The position numbers were made by a program, and so were the translations under genes. 13,594 nucleotides of DNA from Solirubrobacterales bacterium 70-9. GTDB lineage: Bacteria; Actinomycetota; Thermoleophilia; Solirubrobacterales; 70-9. Each line of letters opens with the position of its first letter. The first letter of the stretch is position 1. The stretch is taken from assembly GCA_001898095.1 (NCBI GenBank), contig MKSH01000030.1, positions 38,321 through 51,914 of the forward strand, written 5' to 3'. Shown here one piece after another: positions 6,221 through 12,554 of the stretch. The notes beneath the pieces were generated by a model. It saw only the letters and a program-made list of their open reading frames with translations, was not told the DNA's origin and did no database searches.

Positions 6221-6226
6221 GCACGA

Positions 6227-6294
6227 GCGCGGGCGGGGTGGCCCCTGAACGAACCTCCCCGCTGTTGTGAGAGAAGGGGCCACCCCGCCCGCGC
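6227..6294 (+). terminator. Perfect 20-bp inverted repeat between DUF1385 and prfA
   Basis: GCGCGGGCGGGGTGGCCCCT (6227-6246) is matched without error by its reverse complement at 6275-6294, around 28 bases. It starts 6 bases after the DUF1385 stop and ends 3 bases before the prfA -10, so its right arm covers the -35 region. There is no T run. It may end the rpmE-DUF1385 transcript, act as an RNase site, or serve as an operator for prfA. Confidence 0.6.
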
Positions 6295-6297
6295 CCC

Positions 6298-6303
6298 TAA
6301 ACT
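6298..6303 (+). promoter_or_regulatory. prfA -10 element (predicted leaderless)
   Basis: TAAACT ends 7 bases before the prfA ATG, the same hexamer, flanks and distance as at rpmE. The -35 region is buried in the 20-bp inverted repeat. Confidence 0.55.
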
Positions 6304-6310
6304 CGCCTTC

Positions 6311-7375
6311 ATGATCGAGCAGCTTGTCGAACAGATCCGGGCGCGCTTCGCCGAGCTCGAGCAGCAGATGTCCGACCCCGCGGTGATCGCCGATCGCGAG
6401 CGCTACGCCGAGGTCGGACGCGAGTACCGGCAGCTCAAAGACGCCCGCGACCTGGCGGAGGAGTACGCGACGCTCAAGGACGACCTGGAAGGGGCGCGGG
6501 AGTTGCTTGCCGAGGGCGAGGACGAGGAGCTGCGCAAGGTCCTCGAGGAGGCGCCGCCGCGGATCGAGGAGCTGGAAGAGGAGATCCGCCTGGCGATGGT
6601 CGAGCGGGACCCGAACGATGAGAAGAACGTGATCGTCGAGATCCGTGCCGGCACCGGCGGCGACGAGGCCGCCCTCTTCGCCGGCGACCTCTACAAGATG
6701 CTGACCCGCTACGCCGAGCTGCGCGGCTTCTCCACCGAGGTCCTCTCCCAGTCCGCCTCCGAGGCGGGCGGCTTCAAGGAGGTCACCTTCGAGGTGCGCG
6801 GCGACGGCGCCTACTCGGTCTACAAGTTCGAGGGCGGCACGCACCGCGTCCAGCGCGTCCCCGAGACCGAGAGCCAGGGCCGCATCCACACCTCGACCGC
6901 GACGATCGCGGTGCTGCCGGAGGCGGAGGAGGTCGACGTCCAGGTCGACCCGAACGACCTCCAGGTCGACGTCTACCGCTCCTCCGGGCCGGGCGGCCAG
7001 TCGGTCAACACGACCGACTCGGCGGTGCGGATCACGCACAAACCGACCGGGATCGTGGTCTCGATGCAGGACGAGAAGTCCCAGCTGCAGAACCGCGACA
7101 AGGCGATGCGGGTCCTGCGCGCGCGCCTGTTGGAGAAGCAGATCGCCGAACAGCAGGAACAGATCGCCTCCGAGCGCAAGGCCCAGGTCGGCAGCGGCGA
7201 GCGGGCGGAGAAGGTGCGCACCTACAACTTCCCCCAGGGCCGGATCACCGACCACCGGATCAAGTACACCTCGCACAATCTCGAAGGGGTGCTCGGCGGC
7301 GAGCTGGAGGAATTCACCAACGCCCTCTCGGCGGAGGAGAAGCGGCGGCGGTTGGAGGCCGCCGCGGAAGGGTGA
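6311..7375 (+). CDS. prfA: Peptide chain release factor 1
   Basis: A 354-residue class I release factor that reads UAA and UAG in the ribosomal A site and triggers peptide release. The catalytic GGQ is at 228-230 within SSGPGGQSVNTTDSAVRITH. Its glutamine is the substrate of PrmC, encoded next. The stop-codon recognition loop reads RVPETESQGRIHTS, with Pro184-Glu185-Thr186 at the RF1 PxT position rather than the SPF of RF2, which settles RF1 over RF2. The N-terminal half is the expected helical domain 1. Length is normal. The ATG at 6311 has no Shine-Dalgarno and is preceded by TAAACT at 7 bases. The stop overlaps the prmC start by 4 bases. Confidence 0.97.
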   Translation: MIEQLVEQIRARFAELEQQMSDPAVIADRERYAEVGREYRQLKDARDLAEEYATLKDDLEGARELLAEGEDEELRKVLEEAPPRIEELEEEIRLAMVERDPNDEKNVIVEIRAGTGGDEAALFAGDLYKMLTRYAELRGFSTEVLSQSASEAGGFKEVTFEVRGDGAYSVYKFEGGTHRVQRVPETESQGRIHTSTATIAVLPEAEEVDVQVDPNDLQVDVYRSSGPGGQSVNTTDSAVRITHKPTGIVVSMQDEKSQLQNRDKAMRVLRARLLEKQIAEQQEQIASERKAQVGSGERAEKVRTYNFPQGRITDHRIKYTSHNLEGVLGGELEEFTNALSAEEKRRRLEAAAEG

Positions 7376-8271
7376 GCGCGGTCGCCGGCACCGCGTCGGG
7401 CGCCGCCGCGGTCCGCGACGCGCTCGGCGCCGCCACCGCCGCGCTCCGCGCCGTCGGGGTCGGCGAGCCGCGCCTCGACGCGGAGGTCCTGCTCGCCGCC
7501 GTCACCGGGCGATCACGCGCGACCTTGATCGCCGACGCCGGCGCTCCGCTCGGACCCGCCGAAACTCGTCTCTACGGCGAGTTCGTGCGGCGGCGGCTGC
7601 GGCGCGAGCCGGTCGCCTACATCGTCGGGACGAAAGGCTTCCGCCGGATCGAGCTCGCCGTGGACAGCCGCGTGCTGGTGCCGCGGCCGGAGACCGAGCT
7701 GCTGGTCGAGGTGGCGCTGGAGCGCCGGCCCGGCCGGGTGCTGGACGTCGGCACCGGGTCGGGGGCGATCGCCCTCGCCGTCGCCGAGGAGCTGCCGGGA
7801 ACCGAGGTCGTCGCCACCGACACCTCGCCGGGGGCGCTCGAGGTGGCGCGCGCCAACGCTTCCCGCCTCGGCCTCGCCGAGCGCGTCCGCTTCGAGGCCG
7901 GGACGGTCCCCGCCGGGGAGGCCTTCGACCTCGTGCTCGCCAACCTTCCCTACGTCGCCGAACGCGACTGGGCCGGGCTCGAGCCCGAGGTCACCCGGTG
8001 GGAGCCGCGCGAGGCGCTGCTCGCCGGCGAGGACGGCCTCGATGCCTACCGCGAGCTGCTGGCGCCGCTCGCCGACGGCCCGGCCGAGTGCCTGCGCCCG
8101 ACCTTCTCCGACCAGGCCGGCCCGCTCGACGCGGCCACCGCGATCGCGGTCGAGATTGGCGCGGGGCAGGCGGTCGAGGTCGCCGAACTGCTGCGCGACG
8201 CCGGCTTCGGCACGGTCGAGGTGCGCGAGGACCTGGCCGGGATCGAGCGGGTGGTGGTGGGGGAGAGATGA
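7372..8271 (+). CDS. prmC: Release factor glutamine N5-methyltransferase
   Basis: A 299-residue SAM-dependent enzyme that methylates the GGQ glutamine of release factors, here those of the neighbouring prfA product. The N-terminal helical domain is followed by the linker LVPRPETELLVE, SAM motif I VLDVGTGSGAIALAVA, and ATDTSPGALEVARANA as the acidic ribose loop. The substrate-glutamine motif is NLPY at 191-194 rather than the textbook NPPY: Asn, Pro and Tyr are kept and the second residue is Leu. A stretch beginning ECLRPTFSDQAGPLDAATAI replaces the usual RPGG turn before the EIG strand, so this copy is somewhat divergent. The GTG start overlaps the prfA stop as GTGA. The stop overlaps the tsaC ATG in the same way, so prfA-prmC-tsaC form one operon. 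Confidence 0.94.
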   Translation: MSAVAGTASGAAAVRDALGAATAALRAVGVGEPRLDAEVLLAAVTGRSRATLIADAGAPLGPAETRLYGEFVRRRLRREPVAYIVGTKGFRRIELAVDSRVLVPRPETELLVEVALERRPGRVLDVGTGSGAIALAVAEELPGTEVVATDTSPGALEVARANASRLGLAERVRFEAGTVPAGEAFDLVLANLPYVAERDWAGLEPEVTRWEPREALLAGEDGLDAYRELLAPLADGPAECLRPTFSDQAGPLDAATAIAVEIGAGQAVEVAELLRDAGFGTVEVREDLAGIERVVVGER

Positions 8272-8921
8272 GCACCGATTCGCCTCAGGTCGTGCCGCTG
8301 GAGAGCGGCGGCGCGGCGGCGGCCCGCACGGCGCTGGAGCGGACGATCGCCGCGGGGGGCGTCGCGGTCTTCCCCTCCGACGGCGTCTACGGCCTCGCCT
8401 GCGACCCGCTCGACGCCGCCGCGATCTCGCGCATCCACCGGCTGAAGGGCCGCGACGACGGCAAACCGGCCGCGGTCATGTACTTCTCGCCGCTGGCGAT
8501 GCGGGAGCTCGTCTCCGAGCTCGGCCCGCGCGCCGCCGCCGCGGTCAGCGCGCTGTTCCCGGGCCCGGTCACCCTGGTCGTGAAGAACTCCGGCCACCGT
8601 TATCCGCTGGCCTGCCGCGAGGACGTCGAACGGCTCGGCATCCGCCTCCTCGCCGGGCCCCTGGCCGGGGCGATGTGCCCGGTCTTCCAGACCTCGGCCA
8701 ACCTCAGCGGCAAACCGGCACCGGCTCGCTTCGAGGAAGTGCCGGAGTCGATCCGCGCCGCGGCCGACCTGGCGATCGACGGCGGCGTCCTCGGCGGCCT
8801 GCCCTCGACCGTGGTCGACATCGCCGCGATCGACGCGGGCGGCGGCTGGGAGATCCTCCGCCAGGGGGCGATCTCCGAAGGCGACCTCGCCAGCCGCCTC
8901 GCCCGCGTCGGCCTCGACTAG
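8268..8921 (+). CDS. tsaC: L-threonylcarbamoyladenylate synthase (TsaC/Sua5 family)
   Basis: A 217-residue YrdC-domain enzyme that makes threonylcarbamoyl-AMP from threonine, bicarbonate and ATP, the first step of tRNA t6A37 modification. Visible family marks: [15 protein letters not shown] (32-46; the family norm is PTDTVYGL), [11 protein letters not shown] (57-67) with the basic residues that hold [13 protein letters not shown], and [11 protein letters not shown]. Length fits the short TsaC form without the Sua5 C-terminal domain. The ATG overlaps the prmC TGA as ATGA, and GGGGGAGAG lies directly before it as ribosome site. Co-transcription with the release-factor genes is common in bacteria. 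The lysyl-oxidase-like gene converges from the other side. Confidence 0.95.
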   Translation: MSTDSPQVVPLESGGAAAARTALERTIAAGGVAVFPSDGVYGLACDPLDAAAISRIHRLKGRDDGKPAAVMYFSPLAMRELVSELGPRAAAAVSALFPGPVTLVVKNSGHRYPLACREDVERLGIRLLAGPLAGAMCPVFQTSANLSGKPAPARFEEVPESIRAAADLAIDGGVLGGLPSTVVDIAAIDAGGGWEILRQGAISEGDLASRLARVGLD

Positions 8922-8931
8922 TTATCGATGC

Positions 8932-8951
8932 GCCCGCGCTTCTCGGCGGGC
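8932..8951. terminator. Short hairpin between converging genes
   Basis: GCCCGC (8932-8937) pairs with GCGGGC (8946-8951) over an 8-base loop, in the 34 bp between the tsaC stop and the end of the opposing gene. It is placed to end both transcripts, but it lacks a T run on either strand. Confidence 0.4.
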
Positions 8952-8955
8952 CCGC

Positions 8956-9738
8956 TCAGCAGCTCGCGCCGGTGTACGGCAGGCGCACGCGGCGGTGCGA
9001 CGAGTTGTCGTGCTCGTTCGACTCGAAGAGGTGGTGCTTCGGGTCGACCGTCATCCGGAACTCGAAGCAGCCGCGCAGCCCGGTCACGTTGATGTACTGC
9101 TTGTCGTAGTCGGCGGGATAGATGTCCGACCAGCCGACCGAGGTGCCGAGCCGATCGCGCATGATCGACGGGTCCTGGTTGCAGCCGGGGTAGAACGCCG
9201 AGCCGGGCGAGCGCTTCCCCGGCCGGGTCCGGTCGAGGTCGCGCAGGCAGTAGTTCAGCTTCGGGCTCGTGCGCACGACTTCGCCGAGGGTCCCGTCGGG
9301 CAGCACCGGCAGCAGCTCGAAGCGGGCCAGCTGGTGGACCTTCCAGTAGGAGCCGCCGAAGTAGGCGCCGACGTCGGTGAAGTGGAGGCTGGCGCCGGTG
9401 CGGACGGTGATGTGGCCGCCGCCCTTCTTGTAGATCCGCTGGTTCACCTTCATCTTCTTCGGGCCGTTGCGCTGTCCGTGCAGCTCCATCGGCCCGCGCC
9501 CGCGGCTCTCGACGTTCGAGGTCGCGTGCAGCACCACCTTGCCGCCGTAGCTCGAGACGTACATTTCGCTCGGCGTGCCGATCCGCAGGTTGGGGCAGAG
9601 GAGGCGCGCCGCTCGCGGCCCTTCGCAGGGATTCTCCTTTGGCGGGTGCCAGCCGGAAGCGCCGAGGGCCGGCGCCGCGAACGTGAGTGCGACGGCGAGT
9701 ACGAACGCGTATGGGAGGAGCCGAGGACCGCCCTTCAC
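8956..9738 (-). CDS. Secreted lysyl-oxidase-like domain protein, copper ligands apparently lost
   Basis: A 260-residue exported protein. Residues 1-27 are a signal peptide (KGGPRLLPY, a hydrophobic core, cleavage likely after ALGA). The remainder follows the bacterial lysyl-oxidase fold: [11 protein letters not shown] (135-145), the NYCLRDLD strand, [20 protein letters not shown] (198-217), then [16 protein letters not shown] and ESNEHDNSS (239-247). Six cysteines (38, 48, 164, 186, 224, 260) suit disulfides outside the cell. The position where family members carry copper-binding histidines (HxHWH) reads GGSYWKVH, so oxidase activity is doubtful and a structural or binding role is more likely. 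The GTG at 9738 has TATTCT six bases upstream and no Shine-Dalgarno. It is divergent from glyA, with no evident functional link. The family call is by pattern recognition. Confidence 0.72.
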   Translation of the reverse strand: MKGGPRLLPYAFVLAVALTFAAPALGASGWHPPKENPCEGPRAARLLCPNLRIGTPSEMYVSSYGGKVVLHATSNVESRGRGPMELHGQRNGPKKMKVNQRIYKKGGGHITVRTGASLHFTDVGAYFGGSYWKVHQLARFELLPVLPDGTLGEVVRTSPKLNYCLRDLDRTRPGKRSPGSAFYPGCNQDPSIMRDRLGTSVGWSDIYPADYDKQYINVTGLRGCFEFRMTVDPKHHLFESNEHDNSSHRRVRLPYTGASC

Positions 9739-9744
9739 GCCGCC

Positions 9745-9750
9745 AGAATA
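9745..9750 (-). promoter_or_regulatory. -10 element of the lysyl-oxidase-like gene (predicted leaderless)
   Basis: TATTCT on the - strand ends 6 bases before the GTG at 9738. No good -35 is seen. Confidence 0.45.
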
Positions 9751-9779
9751 TCCCGGCACCCGGTGTCCCGACCCATTGG

Positions 9780-9785
9780 TATCGT
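9780..9785 (+). promoter_or_regulatory. Candidate glyA -10 element
   Basis: TATCGT ends 10 bases before the glyA ATG, which would give a leader of only a few bases. It is weaker than the other examples. It shares the 57-bp divergent gap with the - strand promoter. Confidence 0.3.
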
Positions 9786-9795
9786 CGGACGGGCG

Positions 9796-11076
9796 ATGGC
9801 CGACCTCCCCGAGAACTTCCAGACCGCCCCCCTGCGCGAGGTGGATCCCGAGATCGCGACCGTCCTCGACCGGGAGCTGCGGCGCCAGCAGCGCACCCTG
9901 GAGATGATCGCCTCGGAGAACTTCGTCCCCCAGGCGGTGCTTGACGCGGTCGGTTCGGTGCTGACGAACAAGTACGCCGAGGGGGACCCCGGCCGCCGCT
10001 ACTACGGCGGCTGCGAGGAGGTCGACGTCGCCGAGCAGCTGGCGATCGATCGCGCCAAGGATCTCTTCGGCGCCGATCACGTCAACGTCCAGCCGCACGC
10101 CGGCGCCCAGGCCAACAACGCCGTCTACTTCGGCCTCCTGCAGCCGGGCGACACGATCCTCGGGATGGCGCTCGACCACGGCGGCCACCTCAGCCACGGG
10201 ATGAAGATCAACGTCTCGGGCAAGCTCTACAACCCGGTCCCGTACCACGTGCGGCGCGAGGACTACTGGGTCGACATGGACGAGGTCGCGAGCCTCGCCG
10301 CCGAGCACAAGCCGAAGATGATCGTCGCCGGCTGGTCCGCCTACCCGCTGCAGCTCGACTTTGCCGCCTTCCGCGAGATCGCCGATTCGGTCGGCGCCCT
10401 GCTGATGGTCGACATGGCCCACTTCGCCGGGCTGGTCGCCGCCAACGAGCATCCCAGCCCGGTGCCGCACGCCGACGTCGTCACCACCACCGTCCACAAG
10501 ACCCTGGCGGGACCGCGCAGCGGCATGATCCTCTGCAAGGAGGAGCACGCGAAAGCGATCGACAAAGCGATCTTCCCCGGCCAGCAGGGCGGCCCGCTGA
10601 TGCACACGATCGCCGCCAAGGCGGTGGCGATGAAGATCGCCGCCTCGGCACCCTTCGCCGAGCGCCAGCGGCAGACGATCGCCAACGCCCGCGCCCTCGC
10701 GATCGGCCTGGAAGCGAACGGGATCCCGGTCCTCACCGGCGGCTCCGACGTCCACCTGGTGCTGGTCGACCTGAACCCGACCGGGCTCGACGGGCAGACC
10801 GCCGAGGACCGGCTCGAGGCGGTCGGCATCACCGTCAACCGCAACGCGATCCCCTTCGACGAGCGCCCCCCGATGAACCCCTCCGGCCTCCGGATCGGCA
10901 CCCCGGCGCTGACCACGCGGGGGATGAAGGAGGACGAGATGGAGGAGATCGCCGCGGTGATCGCCGCCGCCCTCGGCTCCGACTTCGAGGCGGAAACGGC
11001 GTCGCTGGCGGAGCGCACCGGTGCCCTGATGGACCGCCACCCGTTGTACCCGCAGCTCTCTCCGACCGCGGTCTGA
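9796..11076 (+). CDS. glyA: Serine hydroxymethyltransferase
   Basis: A 426-residue PLP enzyme that interconverts serine plus tetrahydrofolate with glycine plus 5,10-methylene-tetrahydrofolate, the main cytosolic source of one-carbon units. The sequence is canonical: [81 protein letters not shown], and [14 protein letters not shown] with PLP-binding Lys235. The C-terminal [14 protein letters not shown] segment is also standard. Length is normal. The ATG at 9796 has no Shine-Dalgarno. The gene stands alone: the gene upstream is divergent, and 390 bp with a likely terminator follow. glyA near prfA-prmC-tsaC is common among bacteria. No glycine riboswitch or other leader could fit in the 57-bp upstream gap. 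Confidence 0.98.
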   Translation: MADLPENFQTAPLREVDPEIATVLDRELRRQQRTLEMIASENFVPQAVLDAVGSVLTNKYAEGDPGRRYYGGCEEVDVAEQLAIDRAKDLFGADHVNVQPHAGAQANNAVYFGLLQPGDTILGMALDHGGHLSHGMKINVSGKLYNPVPYHVRREDYWVDMDEVASLAAEHKPKMIVAGWSAYPLQLDFAAFREIADSVGALLMVDMAHFAGLVAANEHPSPVPHADVVTTTVHKTLAGPRSGMILCKEEHAKAIDKAIFPGQQGGPLMHTIAAKAVAMKIAASAPFAERQRQTIANARALAIGLEANGIPVLTGGSDVHLVLVDLNPTGLDGQTAEDRLEAVGITVNRNAIPFDERPPMNPSGLRIGTPALTTRGMKEDEMEEIAAVIAAALGSDFEAETASLAERTGALMDRHPLYPQLSPTAV

Positions 11077-11145
11077 GCGGCGCGGCCCGGGACGCGAGGG
11101 GTTCGGGGGAAGACGCGCGGGGACGGCACGAGGTCCGGAGATGCG

Positions 11146-11176
11146 ACGGAAGTCGGGAGCGAAGTCGGACTTCCGT
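11146..11176 (+). other. 9-bp hairpin downstream of glyA
   Basis: ACGGAAGTC (11146-11154) pairs perfectly with GACTTCCGT (11168-11176) over 13 bases that also contain GAAGTC, so a register-shifted fold is possible. It is the first of several hairpins in the 390-bp gap. Confidence 0.4.
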
Positions 11177-11180
11177 GAGG

Positions 11181-11208
11181 GTTCCTCATGGATCGCGGAT
11201 CCAGGAAC
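11181..11208 (+). other. Bulged 11-bp hairpin downstream of glyA
   Basis: GTTCCT (11181-11186) pairs with AGGAAC (11203-11208), and GGATC (11190-11194) with GATCC (11198-11202) over a GCG loop. CAT forms a 3-base bulge. It lies 4 bases after the previous hairpin. Confidence 0.4.
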
Positions 11209-11211
11209 GCC

Positions 11212-11241
11212 GTTCGTTGACGGAGATGCCGGGGACGTCAC
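11212..11241 (-). repeat. Dispersed short repeat, copy C
   Basis: Read on the - strand this matches 4711-4740 at 23 of 30 positions. A 19-base part (11223-11241) matches 11365-11383 at 17 of 19, forming an inverted pair within the same gap. Confidence 0.4.
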
Positions 11242-11248
11242 ACCTTCC

Positions 11249-11271
11249 GGGCCTCCGGAGGCCCTTTCTCG
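11249..11271 (+). terminator. Probable glyA terminator
   Basis: GGGCCTCCGGAGGCCC (11249-11264) is a perfect 16-base palindrome, that is a 6-bp stem closing a CCGG tetraloop. TTTCTC follows directly. It is the most terminator-like site in the window, about 170 bases after the glyA stop. Confidence 0.55.
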
Positions 11272-11295
11272 CGCCTCCGGGACGCGCTGAGTGAG

Positions 11296-11319
11296 TTGAC
11301 CCCCCTATAGGAGGGTCAA
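11296..11319. promoter_or_regulatory. 24-bp near-perfect palindrome (operator-like)
   Basis: The left half TTGACCCCCCTA and the right half TAGGAGGGTCAA are reverse complements at 11 of 12 positions. Form and length suit a dimeric repressor or a MerR-type activator site. The sequence begins with a -35-like TTGACC, but no -10 stands 17-20 bp downstream. It shares the 10-mer ACCCCCCTAT with the - strand at 2954-2963. The binding protein is unknown. Confidence 0.45.
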
Positions 11320-11330
11320 ACCGTGGTCAC

Positions 11331-11353
11331 GTGTTCGCGACGTCGGAAGAACA
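11331..11353 (+). other. Small hairpin in the leader of the DUF354 gene
   Basis: GTGTTC (11331-11336) pairs with GAACAC (11348-11353) over 11 bases. It is short and of uncertain meaning. Beyond this hairpin and repeat copy D I see nothing definite between 11354 and 11452. Confidence 0.25.
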
Positions 11354-11364
11354 CATGAGACGAG

Positions 11365-11383
11365 GTGACGTTCTCGGCATCTC
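11365..11383 (+). repeat. Dispersed short repeat, copy D
   Basis: GTGACGTTCTCGGCATCTC matches the - strand at 11223-11241 at 17 of 19 positions. Confidence 0.35.
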
Positions 11384-11452
11384 TCCGTATCTTCGCCGGG
11401 TCCGTTCCCCGCAGGCCGTCCCGGGTGCGAGCGGCAGACGGCCGCACCTCGC

Positions 11453-11458
11453 TAGGGT
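11453..11458 (+). promoter_or_regulatory. -10 element of the DUF354 gene (predicted leaderless)
   Basis: TAGGGT ends 8 bases before the ATG at 11467. The octamer TAGGGTCG recurs at 4587-4594. Confidence 0.4.
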
Positions 11459-11466
11459 CGCCCGCG

Positions 11467-12486
11467 ATGAAGGTCTGGGTCGATTGCACCGCCGCCGCGC
11501 ACCCGCTGGTGCTGCGCCCGATCATCGAGCGGCTCGAGGCGATGGGCGACGACGTGTTCATCACCGCCCGCGAGTACGGGCAGACGGTCGGCATCCTCGA
11601 CCGGCTCGGCATGCACTACACCGTGGTCGGCGAGCACGGCGGGGCCTCGCGCCTGGGCAAGGCGCGGGCACTGGAGTCGCGCTCGCGGGCGTTGACCAGG
11701 GTGGTCTGGAAGCAGCAGCCCGAACTGGCGCTCGCGCACGGGTCGGTCGATCTGGCGGTGGTCAGCTGGCTGCTGCGGATCGCCTCGGTGCAGATGCAGG
11801 ACTACGAGTTCGCCAACCTGCAACGCCAGATCGCCTTCCGCGCCGCTCGCCGGGTGCTGGCCCCGGAGGCGATCCCGGTCGACCGGTTGCGCAAGATCGG
11901 CGCGAAGCCGAAGAAGCTGGTCCGCTACCCGGGCCTGAAGGAGGAGTACTACCTCGCCGACTTCGTCCCCGACGAGGGGATCATCGACGACCTCGGCCTC
12001 GACCGGACGAAAGTGATCACGGTCGTCCGGCCGCCGCCGGAGACCTCCGAGTACCACGCCCCCAACGACCTCTACGCCGCCACCGTGCGCCGGCTCGCCG
12101 ACGCCGACGGCGAGGTGCAGGCGGTGATCATCCCGCGCACGACCCAGCAGGGCGAGGCGGCGCGCGCCCTCGGCGCCCCCAACCTGCTGATCCCGGAGCG
12201 GGCGATCGACGCCCAGAGCCTGATCGCCTGCGCCGACCTCGTGGTCAGCGCGGGGGGGACGATGAACCGCGAGGCGGTCGCCCTCGGCACCCCCGTCTAC
12301 ACCACCTTCAGCGGCCGCATGGGCGGGGTCGACGAGGTGCTGATCCACGAAGGCCGATTGCGGGTGCTGGAGGACCCGGCCGCGCTCCCCCTGGTCAAGC
12401 GGACCGAGCCGATCGGCGTCCGCAACCCGCGCGACCCCGCCTTCCTGGTCGACGCGGTGCTCGGCGCCGTCGCCGTCCACCCGTAA
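11467..12486 (+). CDS. DUF354 family GT-B-like protein
   Basis: A 339-residue DUF354 protein, a family with the two-Rossmann GT-B fold related to MurG and UDP-GlcNAc 2-epimerase. The N-terminal half begins MKVWVDCTAAAHPLVLRPII and continues with ITAREYGQTVGILDRLGMHY, the usual DUF354 opening. A linker KLVRYPGLKEEYYLADFVPD (about 156-175) leads to the C-terminal nucleotide-sugar half with VVRPPPETSEYH, VIIPRTTQQ, ADLVVSAGGTMNREAVALGT and VYTTFSGRMGGVD. The family is usually found in polysaccharide loci, but its reaction is not established. Here it precedes a WecA/TagO-type transferase by 68 bp, so a role in lipid-linked sugar or envelope glycan synthesis is inferred. I chose ATG 11467 because it begins the conserved domain and has TAGGGT 8 bases before it; an open extension upstream lacks family sequence. 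Confidence 0.85.
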   Translation: MKVWVDCTAAAHPLVLRPIIERLEAMGDDVFITAREYGQTVGILDRLGMHYTVVGEHGGASRLGKARALESRSRALTRVVWKQQPELALAHGSVDLAVVSWLLRIASVQMQDYEFANLQRQIAFRAARRVLAPEAIPVDRLRKIGAKPKKLVRYPGLKEEYYLADFVPDEGIIDDLGLDRTKVITVVRPPPETSEYHAPNDLYAATVRRLADADGEVQAVIIPRTTQQGEAARALGAPNLLIPERAIDAQSLIACADLVVSAGGTMNREAVALGTPVYTTFSGRMGGVDEVLIHEGRLRVLEDPAALPLVKRTEPIGVRNPRDPAFLVDAVLGAVAVHP

Positions 12487-12500
12487 CGTAACCTGACCCC

Positions 12501-12516
12501 GTCCGGGCCGCCGGAC
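12501..12516 (+). terminator. Hairpin between the DUF354 gene and the WecA-like gene
   Basis: GTCCGG (12501-12506) pairs with CCGGAC (12511-12516) over GCCG. There is no T run. It may attenuate read-through into the transferase gene. Confidence 0.35.
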
Positions 12517-12554
12517 GCACTCGCTCCTCTCGATCAGACGCGGGACTACCCAGA

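Noticed and set aside
6146..7276. 376-codon open frame antisense to prfA
   Set aside because: Repetitive Leu/Asp/Arg translation with no domain; prfA on the other strand is certain.
9739..11241. Long open frame on the - strand continuing upstream of the lysyl-oxidase-like gene, antisense to all of glyA
   Set aside because: It has arginine/aspartate/glycine-rich, low-complexity translation typical of GC-rich antisense frames, while the + strand encodes an unmistakable GlyA. The signal peptide marks the true start at 9738.
11296..11325. TTGACC with downstream sequence as a sigma-70-type promoter
   Set aside because: No TAnnnT stands 17-20 bp downstream (AACCGT is there); the dyad symmetry is the stronger reading.
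11323..11358. 11-codon frame as an attenuator leader peptide
   Set aside because: GTG start without a ribosome site, no run of regulatory codons, and no terminator/antiterminator pair attached.
11365..11466. 34-codon N-terminal extension of the DUF354 protein
   Set aside because: The added residues are Arg/Ser/Pro-rich and unlike the family; MKVWVDCTAAAHP at 11467 is the natural start.
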